Assembly: GCA_036245805.1 (NCBI GenBank)
Contig: BTRK01000003.1
Span: 37,403,215-37,467,214, forward strand
Source of the DNA: Pristionchus mayeri
Taxonomy: Eukaryota; Nematoda; Chromadorea; Rhabditida; Neodiplogasteridae
Length of the DNA stretch: 64,000 bases
Direction of reading: 5' to 3'
This document shows positions 55,178 through 64,000 of the stretch, piece after piece. The translations under genes and the position numbers were made by a program. The notes beneath the pieces are model-generated. The model did not search any database and was not told the origin of the DNA. It worked only from the letters and a program-made list of their open reading frames with translations. Position 1 is the stretch's first letter. Every line of letters begins with the position of its first letter.

Positions 55178-55620
55178 CGCTTGTTGTTCGATATTGATCT
55201 ATATTGATTTTCCCTCTATTTCGTAGTTTATTCTTTGGATCTCATTATTTTACTAGCGCAACTGAGAATATTGCGATCAATAGCGGTAGGTCTTACATTA
55301 CTACAGGATAGTCTTTGCCTTTAACGAACTTCACAGTTTGTGGATATCGTAATTTCAACAGTACTGTATAGGAGAATGGAGCTTGGAATGGCACTAGTTT
55401 ACTCCCAAAGATATTTCGCTATCTGGATAACGTATGAAATCAGAGCGTTCACAATTTTCAACTTGGTGGCACCCGGCTACAGATCTTGCACATATAGGCT
55501 AGATCATACCTAGTCGATAGTTGTCTGAAGCCTCATAGGGGATAACAAAAATAATTTTAAAAAAAATATGACACTACAATTATGATAATTTGAGTACTTG
55601 ATATTTGATATTTCTCATTT

Positions 55621-55687
55621 CGGACGAGGCAGCTCTCGGACTGACTGCAGTCCACATTGGGATGACCAGCCCGCATCTGGGTCTCGG
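55621..55687 (+). pseudogene. CDF exon 5 copy (duplication B)
   Basis: Reads EAALGLTAVHIGMTSPHLGL against parent exon 5 (EAALGLTAAHVAMTSPQLGR) and ends at a GTACGGTACC donor like the parent's. Last codons differ, no start. Confidence 0.8.
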
Positions 55688-55736
55688 TACGGTACCTCAC
55701 GGGTTACGGTAGAATTAGGTGAATATCAGGAGCAGG

Positions 55737-55989
55737 TTAAAGGACGAGTAAACTCAATATTAACTTTTTGGAGCTATCATATGCACTACCTAGAGCTCCA
55801 CAAAGATAAGAAGCTCCGAAATTTTCACATTGATATCTCCATTCCGAACAGAGTTATAGCTACTTGGCTGGGAGCCAGATCAGGGAAAGCTCGGGGAAGG
55901 GGACGAGATAGCACGTGACTAGAAGAGAGTGCGTCCCTAGGTGAAACATATTCCAACCGGGCGCGCGTTTGCATTTACTCCTCCTTTAA
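55737..55989. mobile_element. TTAA-flanked MITE, copy 2
   Basis: 253 bp including both TTAA. About 80-85% similar by eye to 2818-3065, including AAGAAGCTCCGAAATTT, TGGCTGGGAGCCAGATCAGG and CCAACCGGGCGCGCGTTTGC. It sits in the intron between the exon 5 and 6 pseudo-copies; the parental CDF intron (about 48300) lacks it. Confidence 0.8.
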
Positions 55990-56263
55990 GGTATCCGACT
56001 AATTCGCTCTTGCATTTCCAGGAATGCTTCCAGGTAGTTTTGCCTCCAGAAAAGAGCCCCCGACTAACCACACTTTTAAGTATTCTTGATGTTGTTGTCG
56101 TCGTTTTGCTTTAGTAGGTCAGTATGGTGTAAATAGACTATCGAGAGACATTATAGCAGAATTCAATCGCAAGAGTAGATTACTGCGCTATTGATATTTG
56201 ATCCTTTTTTTCAGTTGTTTTGTTTTTTTTCTTCAGTTTTTTGAGTTTTTTTAAATTTTTTTC

Positions 56264-56333
56264 AGTCCTCGGTGGTCGAGCCACATTGCACGCTGGCGCA
56301 TCCCGTAATGTCTGACAAGAAGGCTATAAAAGT
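56264..56333 (+). pseudogene. CDF exon 6 copy (duplication B)
   Basis: Reads SSVVEPHCTLAHPVMSDKKA then IK, matching parent exon 6 (SSVNEPPCTLAHPAMTDKKA). The acceptor is inside an extended T-rich tract. Donor GTTTGC. Confidence 0.8.
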
Positions 56334-56709
56334 TTGCGTTTTGTAGTTTTTTCTTTGATCTCTCAGATGTTGGTCTTGCCATGAATTGTGTAAATATTTT
56401 AACTTCGAAAGAAGGAATGGATTGATTAACACTAAGACTTCTAAAGGACAGATATGCCAGGATTGATACTGGCTTTCACCGGGTTGGTTAAAAATTATGA
56501 ATGGCTCCTGCCGGTTGTTGATGGATGGGGATGGTTGAAAACGATGATGATTTCGGTATAGGTAGTAGAGATGTGCCACGAATCCATCGGATTGAAGAAT
56601 CAAAAAATCGTTAATTTTAAACTTTTAACTGGAACACATGTAGGGTTCCGTTCATCTTATCAAGGTGCAATCTTTACATTGTTCAATAGAAAATCTTCCA
56701 AGCAATCAG

Positions 56710-56831
56710 GTTTTCCAGAAGATGGACTAGGCAAAGGCTCTCGTCTGCGAACTCGGCGGAGATAGAGGAGCCCTCGCCACTGCAGCAGGCTGAAGCTGGT
56801 GCAGGTTCTGCAGCTCCCATCCTGCAGCAGG
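56710..56831 (+). pseudogene. CDF exon 8 copy (duplication B)
   Basis: TRQRLSSANSAEIEEPSPLQ ... SAAPILQQ matches parent exon 8. An in-frame TAG (GGACTAGGC) interrupts it near the start, and the donor is GC (GCGATG). Exon 7 is missing between this and the exon 6 copy. Confidence 0.8.
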
Positions 56832-57223
56832 CGATGGGATTATTTTTATTTTTTTTAGTTTTTGTTTTTGTATATTTTTGTATATTATTTCTCTCTTAAA
56901 AGAAGCAGTTACTAAACCACTGGTAGAACCCTTGATCTTGTGATAGCTATGTGACGGGAATTCAGCAGGGGAAATTTGAGAATTGGGGTCCAGAATGTCC
57001 TGTATCGGCAACTTTCACATGAATTTCCGGTTTTTTGGGCGTTTATATATTATACGCTTTCGCGATTGTGAGTTCCTGTCGGTTCTGCATTAGTAGAAGA
57101 GATATCCAAGCAGGTTTCATTTTGGAAAATTTATATATAAAATTTATATATAAATATATTTCCACAATATTTTAGGTTTTATTTTTTGTTTTAATTGAGA
57201 AAATTATAATAAGAAAAAAAATA

Positions 57224-59757
57224 TCAGGTTGAGCATAAAGTTTTGCGCGATTTTGACTAAAGTGCATCCTGACATGTACTATCGTTCGTTGTTGCCCAAT
57301 CAACTCAGATCTTTTAGTGCTAAATAGGGGCATTTTTACTCTCTTTAGCACATACTATCATAGATCTGTCCGACCAAGGGAAATAAAACAGCGATGTAGC
57401 AAACTTCACGTTGCTAACAAACGACATGACTTTTCAAAGGATTATAATTTCTTTTAGAACGGAGATAGGACCCTATGTTAACCACTGTTGTAAAGCATGA
57501 CTTGCATATATTGCACTGGTAATGTCGAGACTGATCAGCCACAAAGGGCCTATTAGAAATAAGCGCGGAATCAGAATTTGAGTTTTCATGACGATTGTCA
57601 AGATAAGTTTTTGGGGAACTGCATCTATACCGATAGTTCTTGGGATTTCAATTATTTATGAATGTGAACTACCTTTTTATTACAAGTCAAAATTCCATTT
57701 GGGAGAGAATGCGGATCTCCATTCGTGAACAGGGTTTTTCGGATTTTAGGAGCCCAATGTGGAACATCGAAATACACACTTTTGGCGTTTCCGTGCTAGC
57801 GACGTGGTTTGAAGGACGGTTCTTTCGTGCTATTAGGTTGATTCATAAGTTTTTTTCCAATTTCGGAGGCGTAATTCAAAGTCTCCTAAAAAGTGTCCTT
57901 CAAATCCGATCAGTACTAATCCGTAGCATTATGAATGGGGTATATTTCACACTTATAATCATATGTTCGAATTGTGCTGTGCTTTTAAATCATTGGAGAA
58001 ATCGATCGTTAACCACGATCGAATTTTTCAATATAATTTTGAAAAAGTTGTGCTCGCTGTTTCTTTGCAGGAAAAATAGACTGGGAATCTTCACATACAT
58101 TATTGAGAAGCCCCTTGCATACTCTTTCAAAAAAGTAGTTGAAAGCGGTGCTAGCTTACTCAGTACCATGATTAGAGAATAGCAAATGAGCCACGTATAA
58201 AAGAAGTCACACTTGAGTTGGCATCTTTCCTGCCTTTTGTGTTATAGTGACTGACTTTTGTACAGGTGCGCTTTATTCTTACTTTATGGGGTAACTTAAC
58301 CATTCGTGAAATTTGAGATCTCGCGTCATCCCCTTTTCAAAAATGAGAGTTATCGAAAAATCCGACTATTGACCTCACCGAACAAAATTTTGACTTTTAG
58401 TGGTTATTTTGGAGTACCATTTCTGAATTCTCAGGAATCCCATGACTCTGTGAAGCTAATGAGGGATAGTTAGAGGGTAGCTGATGCTGATAAACACAAA
58501 AAAGTGGGACCACCATCTATCACCTAATCAGGAAGCTTTGAAATACACTGATTTCGACGTGTAAATTTCATCATATTAGTGTTGATGACTGCAACTTGTG
58601 ATTGTAATGATAAAAGCCCACCATAAAGCAAATATAAGCTCCTCATGTAGGAAGCTTTATGATGAAAACGGTTTGGTTTCGATAGGCCAATGTGTGCGGA
58701 TGCGCAGTAAACGAAACACATTTTGGTCATGACGAACTGTACACGACTCTGAAATTTGCGCCTTATGTGAACTGGTATTTTGTGCCAAATCCGAATCACA
58801 TGTCTTATTGTGATGTACGTTCATCATACTTCACGATAGTGTTGATTATTTTGCCCAATCAAGACTCACTGGAAAGATCTAATCTGAGAAAGTCGCAGCT
58901 ACATTCGTAACCACGGCTACTTTGACTTCAAACTATAAGCACTAGGCGCTCTCAAGAGGTCTGGACTAAAGTGCGCTAAAGAGGGCATCCATGCACTAAT
59001 AATATGTAAAAATATAAATGATAATCAATTAGAACCAAAGACCAGAATAAGTGAAACAATTAAAAGTAAACATTGGAAAAAACTTATGAATCAGCCTGAT
59101 ATTATTAACTAACAACCCTTACCCTATCACTCACCAAGTAGGAATATTGTCGAGGTCGCTACTTTTTCTAGGGTGAGCCGTGCCTGAAGACCCTCCATAT
59201 CAGCGTTTTCGACATTTTCATTGAAAAACAATTCAGGTGCAAATGTCAGTTTTTTTAGATGAGAAAGCCAAGTGGGCTCTTAAATATCGTTGCAATAGAG
59301 AACCCTGTAAGTAATGATAACAGCGCCCATAGGTAGCTGTCAGTCTCCTTTATCCGCGAAACAGGTGATTTGTTCGAGAGAACTCTGATTTTTCTAAGTA
59401 CCCGTGATTCATTGACCTATACGAAGCGTATACTGAATTCCACAGTTCTCTTTTTTGATACTAGGTAATACACGCCTCGAGCTTCTGAATAAACTTTATG
59501 AGCTTCTATCTAAAACTTTCTCGGCAAAGTACAGCAAATTAAAAGAAAATCAATATTTTCCTGAAAAATCCAAAGTTACGCAGACCTTGATTTCTCGCAA
59601 AGTAGATATATTTGCTCTAGTTAAAATATACTATTCTAAAGGTTGAAAATGTCCCTATATATCGACATCAGGACAAGATATGGTTACTTTAGCAAAAGAA
59701 ACTGCACGAACTCAAAGTTGAGGCCCAAAATCGCGCAAAACTTTATGCTCAACCTAA
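57224..59757. mobile_element. Mariner-like element (M3) carrying a nested one
   Basis: Ends TCAGGTTGAGCATAAAGTTT and the complement of CTTTATGCTCAACCTAA, TA on both sides. Total 2534 bp. Without the nested M5 and its duplicated TA it is 1265 bp, the normal mariner size. Same family as M1 internally, with the interior in the opposite orientation relative to the plus strand. No intact transposase. Confidence 0.85.
57833..59099. mobile_element. Mariner-like element (M5) nested in M3
   Basis: 1267 bp. Ends TTAGGTTGATTCATAAGTTT and the complement of AAACTTATGAATCAGCCTGA, with TA at 57831-57832 and 59100-59101. It interrupts the M3 interior just after a stretch shared with M1. ORFs are short; decayed. 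Confidence 0.85.
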
Positions 59758-59889
59758 TAATCTTGACAAATTGATACAACATTACAGGTGGTGATTGTTA
59801 AACTTGTTATGAAGTATTTATTAATGTTATTAACATTTTATTATTGAGAATAAAATGAATTTACGAGTGATAAGAATGGGCGAATGAAT

Positions 59890-59902
59890 GGGGGGGGGGG
59901 GG
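59890..59902. repeat. Homopolymer G tract
   Basis: 13 consecutive G between M3 and M4. Confidence 0.95.
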
Positions 59903-59936
59903 AATTTTGGCATCGTCCGCATGCGATCCTAATGTA

Positions 59937-61201
59937 TCAGGTTGTGAAAAAAGTAATTGTGGATTTTTAAATTTTCGATTCTGCAATACCTCGTTTTTGG
60001 TTGCCGCCTGATTATCATATTGTTACTTGTGCTCATTGAGTGCTTGGATACCCTTTCTATCGCGCGTATGTTCAAGCCTATCCAAATGGTATTGAGGCCA
60101 CAGTATGAAGACAAAGCTACATATACACAATGTTTTACTGAGTACGTTGCGGTCCTACAATCCATGGAAAGCTAGGATAGGGCAAATATTACGTGACATT
60201 CGAAAATTATGACATACGGATATCACAAAACAACATGTGAATCTGGCCCGCTGCGAACGGCCTATCAGAAAACACACTCATTTTTAGCTTGACCCTAACT
60301 GACTATCTACAGAATTACCTGTGTTTACCGTGTATCCGTAACTATTGATGTATCCATCTCAAATGTAGTGAAACGAAAAGCACTTTCCTTGGTTAACTTA
60401 AAATTATATTTAGGTGGGTACATAATACTTCTACCAAAACATATACCATTCATCATCCCGAGTATGAAATTTGAACATCGAAATTCGTAGATTACAAGTC
60501 GTCCATTTTCCAGGGTTGGTGCAAAGCCCTAAATTTTGTGGTTAACTGTTAAAGCTAATCTTTATGTATCAGTATACGACTGGGCAAAGTCAGGGGATAG
60601 CTCCCTTATGAGGAAATGTATTCATTCACCGTATACCGAAAGTCGAAAATTTGACAATATTGGCCTGTATTCATCAATACTGAAAGTCTATGTTTTCTAC
60701 AAGTAGAGAAGGGATGAGTTCAAATGTTTCTCTGTGGTATGTAGCACCATAGTGTATCATGGAAGCGCACTTATTTAGAAACCAGTCTGATTGAACCTCG
60801 AAGCAAGAAACGTTATCGCTTCATAAGTGTTTATTAGCTGAGGTGTTAATTCAGTGATGTGTAAATCGTGCTATGTTGAGGCAGGAGCGGCGTTAGACCT
60901 ATTTTTCGAAAGAACTGCACATGTGCTTCTCACTACACTATATGAAAATGTACAGCCCTTTTCCGCTACAAAATACGAGAGGCGGGAAATATTTTTAGAA
61001 AAGAGTGAAAATATCACATTTGGCAAAACTTGGATTTCCGGGGTATCCTAAAAGAATGAAGCGATTGGAATACATACATATATTGACCAATTATACCCCT
61101 ACTATATTCTATTGAGCCAGCTTGAGATCTTAAATGAAAAGAATTTCAGGCGTGCTCAAATATCATGGTCCAAATCTACAATTACTTTTTTCACAACCTA
61201 A
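59937..61201. mobile_element. Mariner-like element (M4), 1265 bp
   Basis: Ends TCAGGTTGTGAAAAAAGTAA and the complement of TTACTTTTTTCACAACCTAA, flanked by TA. The terminal repeats resemble the Hsmar1/irritans type in layout. Largest interior ORF is about 78 codons, so no active transposase. Confidence 0.85.
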
Positions 61202-61318
61202 TAGTATGTTGGTGTGTAATAAGTTGGTTTTCAATTATCAATTCCGCTCTCTTTCAATAGTTATTCGTTTGTGGTTGAATTAACATTCGAAATGTTTGTA
61301 ATCTCTGAATGATTTACA

Positions 61319-61390
61319 GGTCGTCCAGAAGACACGCATATCACATCGGCTCGTCTTGCCGAATTCAGCGGAGTCGTCTATGTAGCTTCC
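61319..61390 (+). pseudogene. CDF exon 8 copy (duplication C)
   Basis: After TTTACAG it reads VVQKTRISHRLVLPNSAESS, then ATG and TAG; parent exon 8 begins VFQKTRTRQRLASTNSAEPE. It is a second pseudo-copy of the same exon, about 4.6 kb beyond the first, separated by three mariner elements. Confidence 0.75.
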
Positions 61391-61739
61391 GAATATTGTG
61401 CGCCGGGCTGCTAGAATGTATTATCTTATTTGAAAATCACTTTTTTTTATTTTCAACATGAAGTTGTCGTCCAGGAAACTTCATGTCAACATAAAAGTTG
61501 TTTGAAATAATTTTCCAAACATTTTGAGCCCAATGTCATTCTTCTAGCTCATCTGGGAGCTGACATATGGTAGGGCCGGGAGCGGAACCGGAAAATACCT
61601 AAAACCGGTTCTGAAAAAAACGGCCAACGCAGAAATTTTTCTCGTCCTCATTACACTCTGGCATAATTATCTCGAGGATAGTGCTCAAAGTTGGGGCTCC
61701 TGGTGCCGCGGGGGGTCCGTTTTCATGCAATCTCTCAGA
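61391..61739. other. Intergenic with dispersed repeat
   Basis: 61480-61620 matches 6990-7142. No gene. Confidence 0.45.
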
Positions 61740-63460
61740 AGACTTGTGATATGAGGCGGATCGCGAGAGCGGTAGGATTCAAGTTTGCTCGATTCCCCTA
61801 TAATTTTGGTTTTAAGTACTTCAAATGATGCTCTTTCAAAGTGCGTCGTCAGAATTTTGATAACTATCGTCATCGTCGGGATTCAGAAGGCCAAGCTTGG
61901 CACTATCACTTTTCGACAGTAAAATCGAGATCTGTTAAATGGTCATATCTCCGTTTAAAATAAAGATAGAAGGCCGTTATTTGTTTCAAATGAAAGCTAC
62001 CATCACTTCCGTAACTTCAATTGCCCTCATTTGGGCTCAAAATCGTTCAAAAACTTCCAAAACAGCATTATAAGTGCCTTCCCCCATATTATAACACTTC
62101 CATTGGTCATAAATGGTCACCTGACCGAAAATTTGAAAATCGGTATTTTGATCAATTTCAACATGCGGGATGGGCCAAAATGTACTAAATAGGTTTCAAA
62201 TAATGTAAATACATCCCTCGAAACAGCTCAAAGAAAAAGGGCTCCTGAAAAGAGGATATTTCGCCTGAAGAATCGTAGGAAAGACGCACAACTGTGCCGG
62301 TGGTCAAAATAGACGTATACTCGGCTCATGCATAGAAATGTAGTCCACGATGAGCTAAACATTTCTTCTGAAGAAAGTAAGTCTTTATCTTTTCGTTGAA
62401 GCGTGCTGCAGAGCCTGGAAGTTCGCCAGAAATAGGCTAGAATCCCCGAGATCGCGTGCTCTAACCGTCTGTCGCTCTCGCCCTCTGACCTCCCTCTTCC
62501 TCCCCTCTATTTAGCGCTCCTACGCGCACGTCTCTCGTCGGTTTTGGACAACTTCCAGGCTCTTTATCACGCTTCAACGAAAAGATAAAGGCTCACTTTA
62601 TTCAGATGAAATGTTTAGCTCATCGTGTTCTACATTTCTATGCATGAGCCGAGTATACGTCTATTTTGACCACCGGCACAGTTGTGCGTCTTTCCTACGA
62701 TTCTTCAGGCGAAATATCCTCTTTTCAGGAGCCCTTTTTCTTTGAGCTGTTTCGAGGGATGTATTTACATTATTTGAAACCTATTTAGTACATATGGGCC
62801 CATCCCGCATGTTGAAATTGATTAAAATACCGATTTTAAAATTTTCGGTCAGGTGACCATTTATGATCAATGGAAGTGTTATAATATGGGGAAGACACTT
62901 ATAACGTTGTTCTGGAAGTTTTTGAACGATTTTGAGCCCTAATGAGGGCAATTGAAGTTACGGAAGTACTCTTGTCCTGAACACATTTTGGGATCGCCGT
63001 ACAAAAGTGAGCCCCTTTTTTTGTTTATATTCCGATTTGGCTAATTTTTGGCGAGAAAGCAGGCATATATATGTACTACAACTTAAGCATGATAACCCAT
63101 CCTTTTTCTGATTTTCAAAGTTACGTCCGCCCGACAGCCCTGCACCATGATGAAGACTAGGAATGATATCGTCTAGAGGAAGTTGTAGAGCAGGATGGTA
63201 GCTTTCATTTGAAACAAAGAACGGCCTTCTATCTTTATTTTAAACGGAGATATGATCATTTAAGTGAGCGCGATTTGACTGTCGAAAAGTGATAGTGCCA
63301 AGTTTGACCTTCTGAATCCCGATGATGACGACAGTTATCAAAATTCTGACGACGCTGTTTTAAAGAGCATCATTCAAAGAACTTATAACCAGAATTATAG
63401 CGGGATATGACAAACTTGATTCCTACCGCCGCGGCGTGGTCGATTCTCTCGCGATTCCTA
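61740..63460. mobile_element. Foldback element of about 1.7 kb
   Basis: Inverted arms of about 650-700 bp centred near 62490. Landmarks: ATTTCGCCTGAAGAATCGTAGG and its complement; TTATCTTTTCGTTGAAGCGTG / CACGCTTCAACGAAAAGATAA next to the centre. The right arm holds about 230 extra bases (62968-63198) absent from the left. Exact ends and target duplication could not be fixed. No transposase seen. Confidence 0.75.
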
Positions 63461-63677
63461 TCATAAAGCAACATTTCAGTAACTTCCGTTCCATTTCGTA
63501 TATTCATGTTCATTGACGGCCACGGATTGTGGGCTTTGAGATTCTTCCGCACTTGTGCAGTACATGAAACCCGAATGAAGCCTGCCTTAATTTATGATCT
63601 TGGATTTTTTTCTGTTGTAACCATCAGAATATTGAATCAACGGTGCTTTCGCATGTTTAAGTAATTATTATTATTAC
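63461..63677. other. Intergenic sequence
   Basis: Nothing recognised. Confidence 0.4.
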
Positions 63678-63679
63678 TA

Positions 63680-64000
63680 TTGGGTTGTCCCATAATTCGT
63701 GTCGTTTTTCTTCGACATTTAATTTCTCGTAAACAATCAAACTCCTTCATTACCTCATGATGTATTTAATAGAAGACTCATGTTACGTAATTTATCGCAC
63801 ACTGATCTCCAGCTTACATTGCCTAAGGATGATGCAATAAGTGGAAATATGGAATTTCCAACCTTTTTTTCAAAAATTTATAGTTATTTTACGAGTTATG
63901 TTTAAAATACCTAGCACTAAGGGTGGAAAGGTAATGCATGACACTTCACATTAATGCTTCTAAATCATAGTTTTCTGAAACTATTGCTGAAATATTTCAC
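63680..64000. mobile_element. Start of a further mariner-like element (M6), cut by the window edge
   Basis: TTGGGTTGTCCCATAATTCG after a TA dinucleotide has the layout of the other mariner ends here. The opposite end lies outside the window, so only a tentative call. Confidence 0.5.

Noticed and set aside
1..64000. CRISPR arrays, bacterial operons, rRNA or prophage
   Set aside because: No regularly spaced direct repeats with unique spacers, no long uninterrupted gene series, and clear spliceosomal introns throughout.

Overview
The window looks like nuclear DNA of a nematode, probably a rhabditid or diplogastrid. The evidence is small exons with mostly short GT-AG introns and TTTCAG acceptors, AATAAA or GATAAA poly(A) signals, a 21-exon cation diffusion facilitator gene, many mariner-like and foldback transposons, an RTE-type LINE, and abundant TACGGTAG words. 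The species cannot be fixed from the sequence alone. Almost all genes are split, so long single-frame ORFs are rare and mostly uninformative.

Region 1 (1-27.3 kb) is a tandem, partly inverted cluster of small secreted Kunitz (BPTI-type) protease inhibitor genes, named Ku1-Ku11 here. Two exons encode a signal peptide plus the first two cysteines, then the other four cysteines. Ku1, Ku5 and Ku6 look intact. Ku2, Ku3, Ku4, Ku9, Ku10 and Ku11 are broken, Ku7 has lost its sixth cysteine, and Ku8 is an orphan second exon. Ku1+Ku2 and Ku5+Ku6 are duplicated pairs: the first member has Glu at the predicted P1 position, the second Arg. Transposons with readable target duplications lie between and inside these genes. 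A different gene at 10.8-12.9 kb encodes a secreted protein with two four-cysteine repeats.

Region 2 (27.8-31.1 kb) is a minus-strand LINE relic split by a 2.4 kb foldback element, which itself carries a TA-flanked MITE. Region 3 (32.8-42.2 kb) is a direct duplication of a unit of about 4.5-5 kb. Each unit has an array of diverged repeats of about 120 bp, a (GA)n tract, two kinds of palindromic hairpin, and a conserved coding exon of an unrecognised gene on the minus strand. Region 4 (44.3-54.1 kb) is a complete Mn-type CDF transporter gene, followed by scrambled pseudogene copies of its exons 5-8 (55.1-61.4 kb). Region 5 (57-64 kb) holds mariner-like elements, one nested in another, and a foldback of about 1.7 kb.

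The most unusual signal is a pair of dispersed palindromic families found in most parts of the window. One is a hairpin with CTCTCTTCA...GTGCTCTCTCGCC arms whose paired positions covary between copies. The other is a palindrome of about 90 nt containing TGACGTCA, often immediately followed by the first. Several mobile elements can be checked against a paralogous empty site in the same window.
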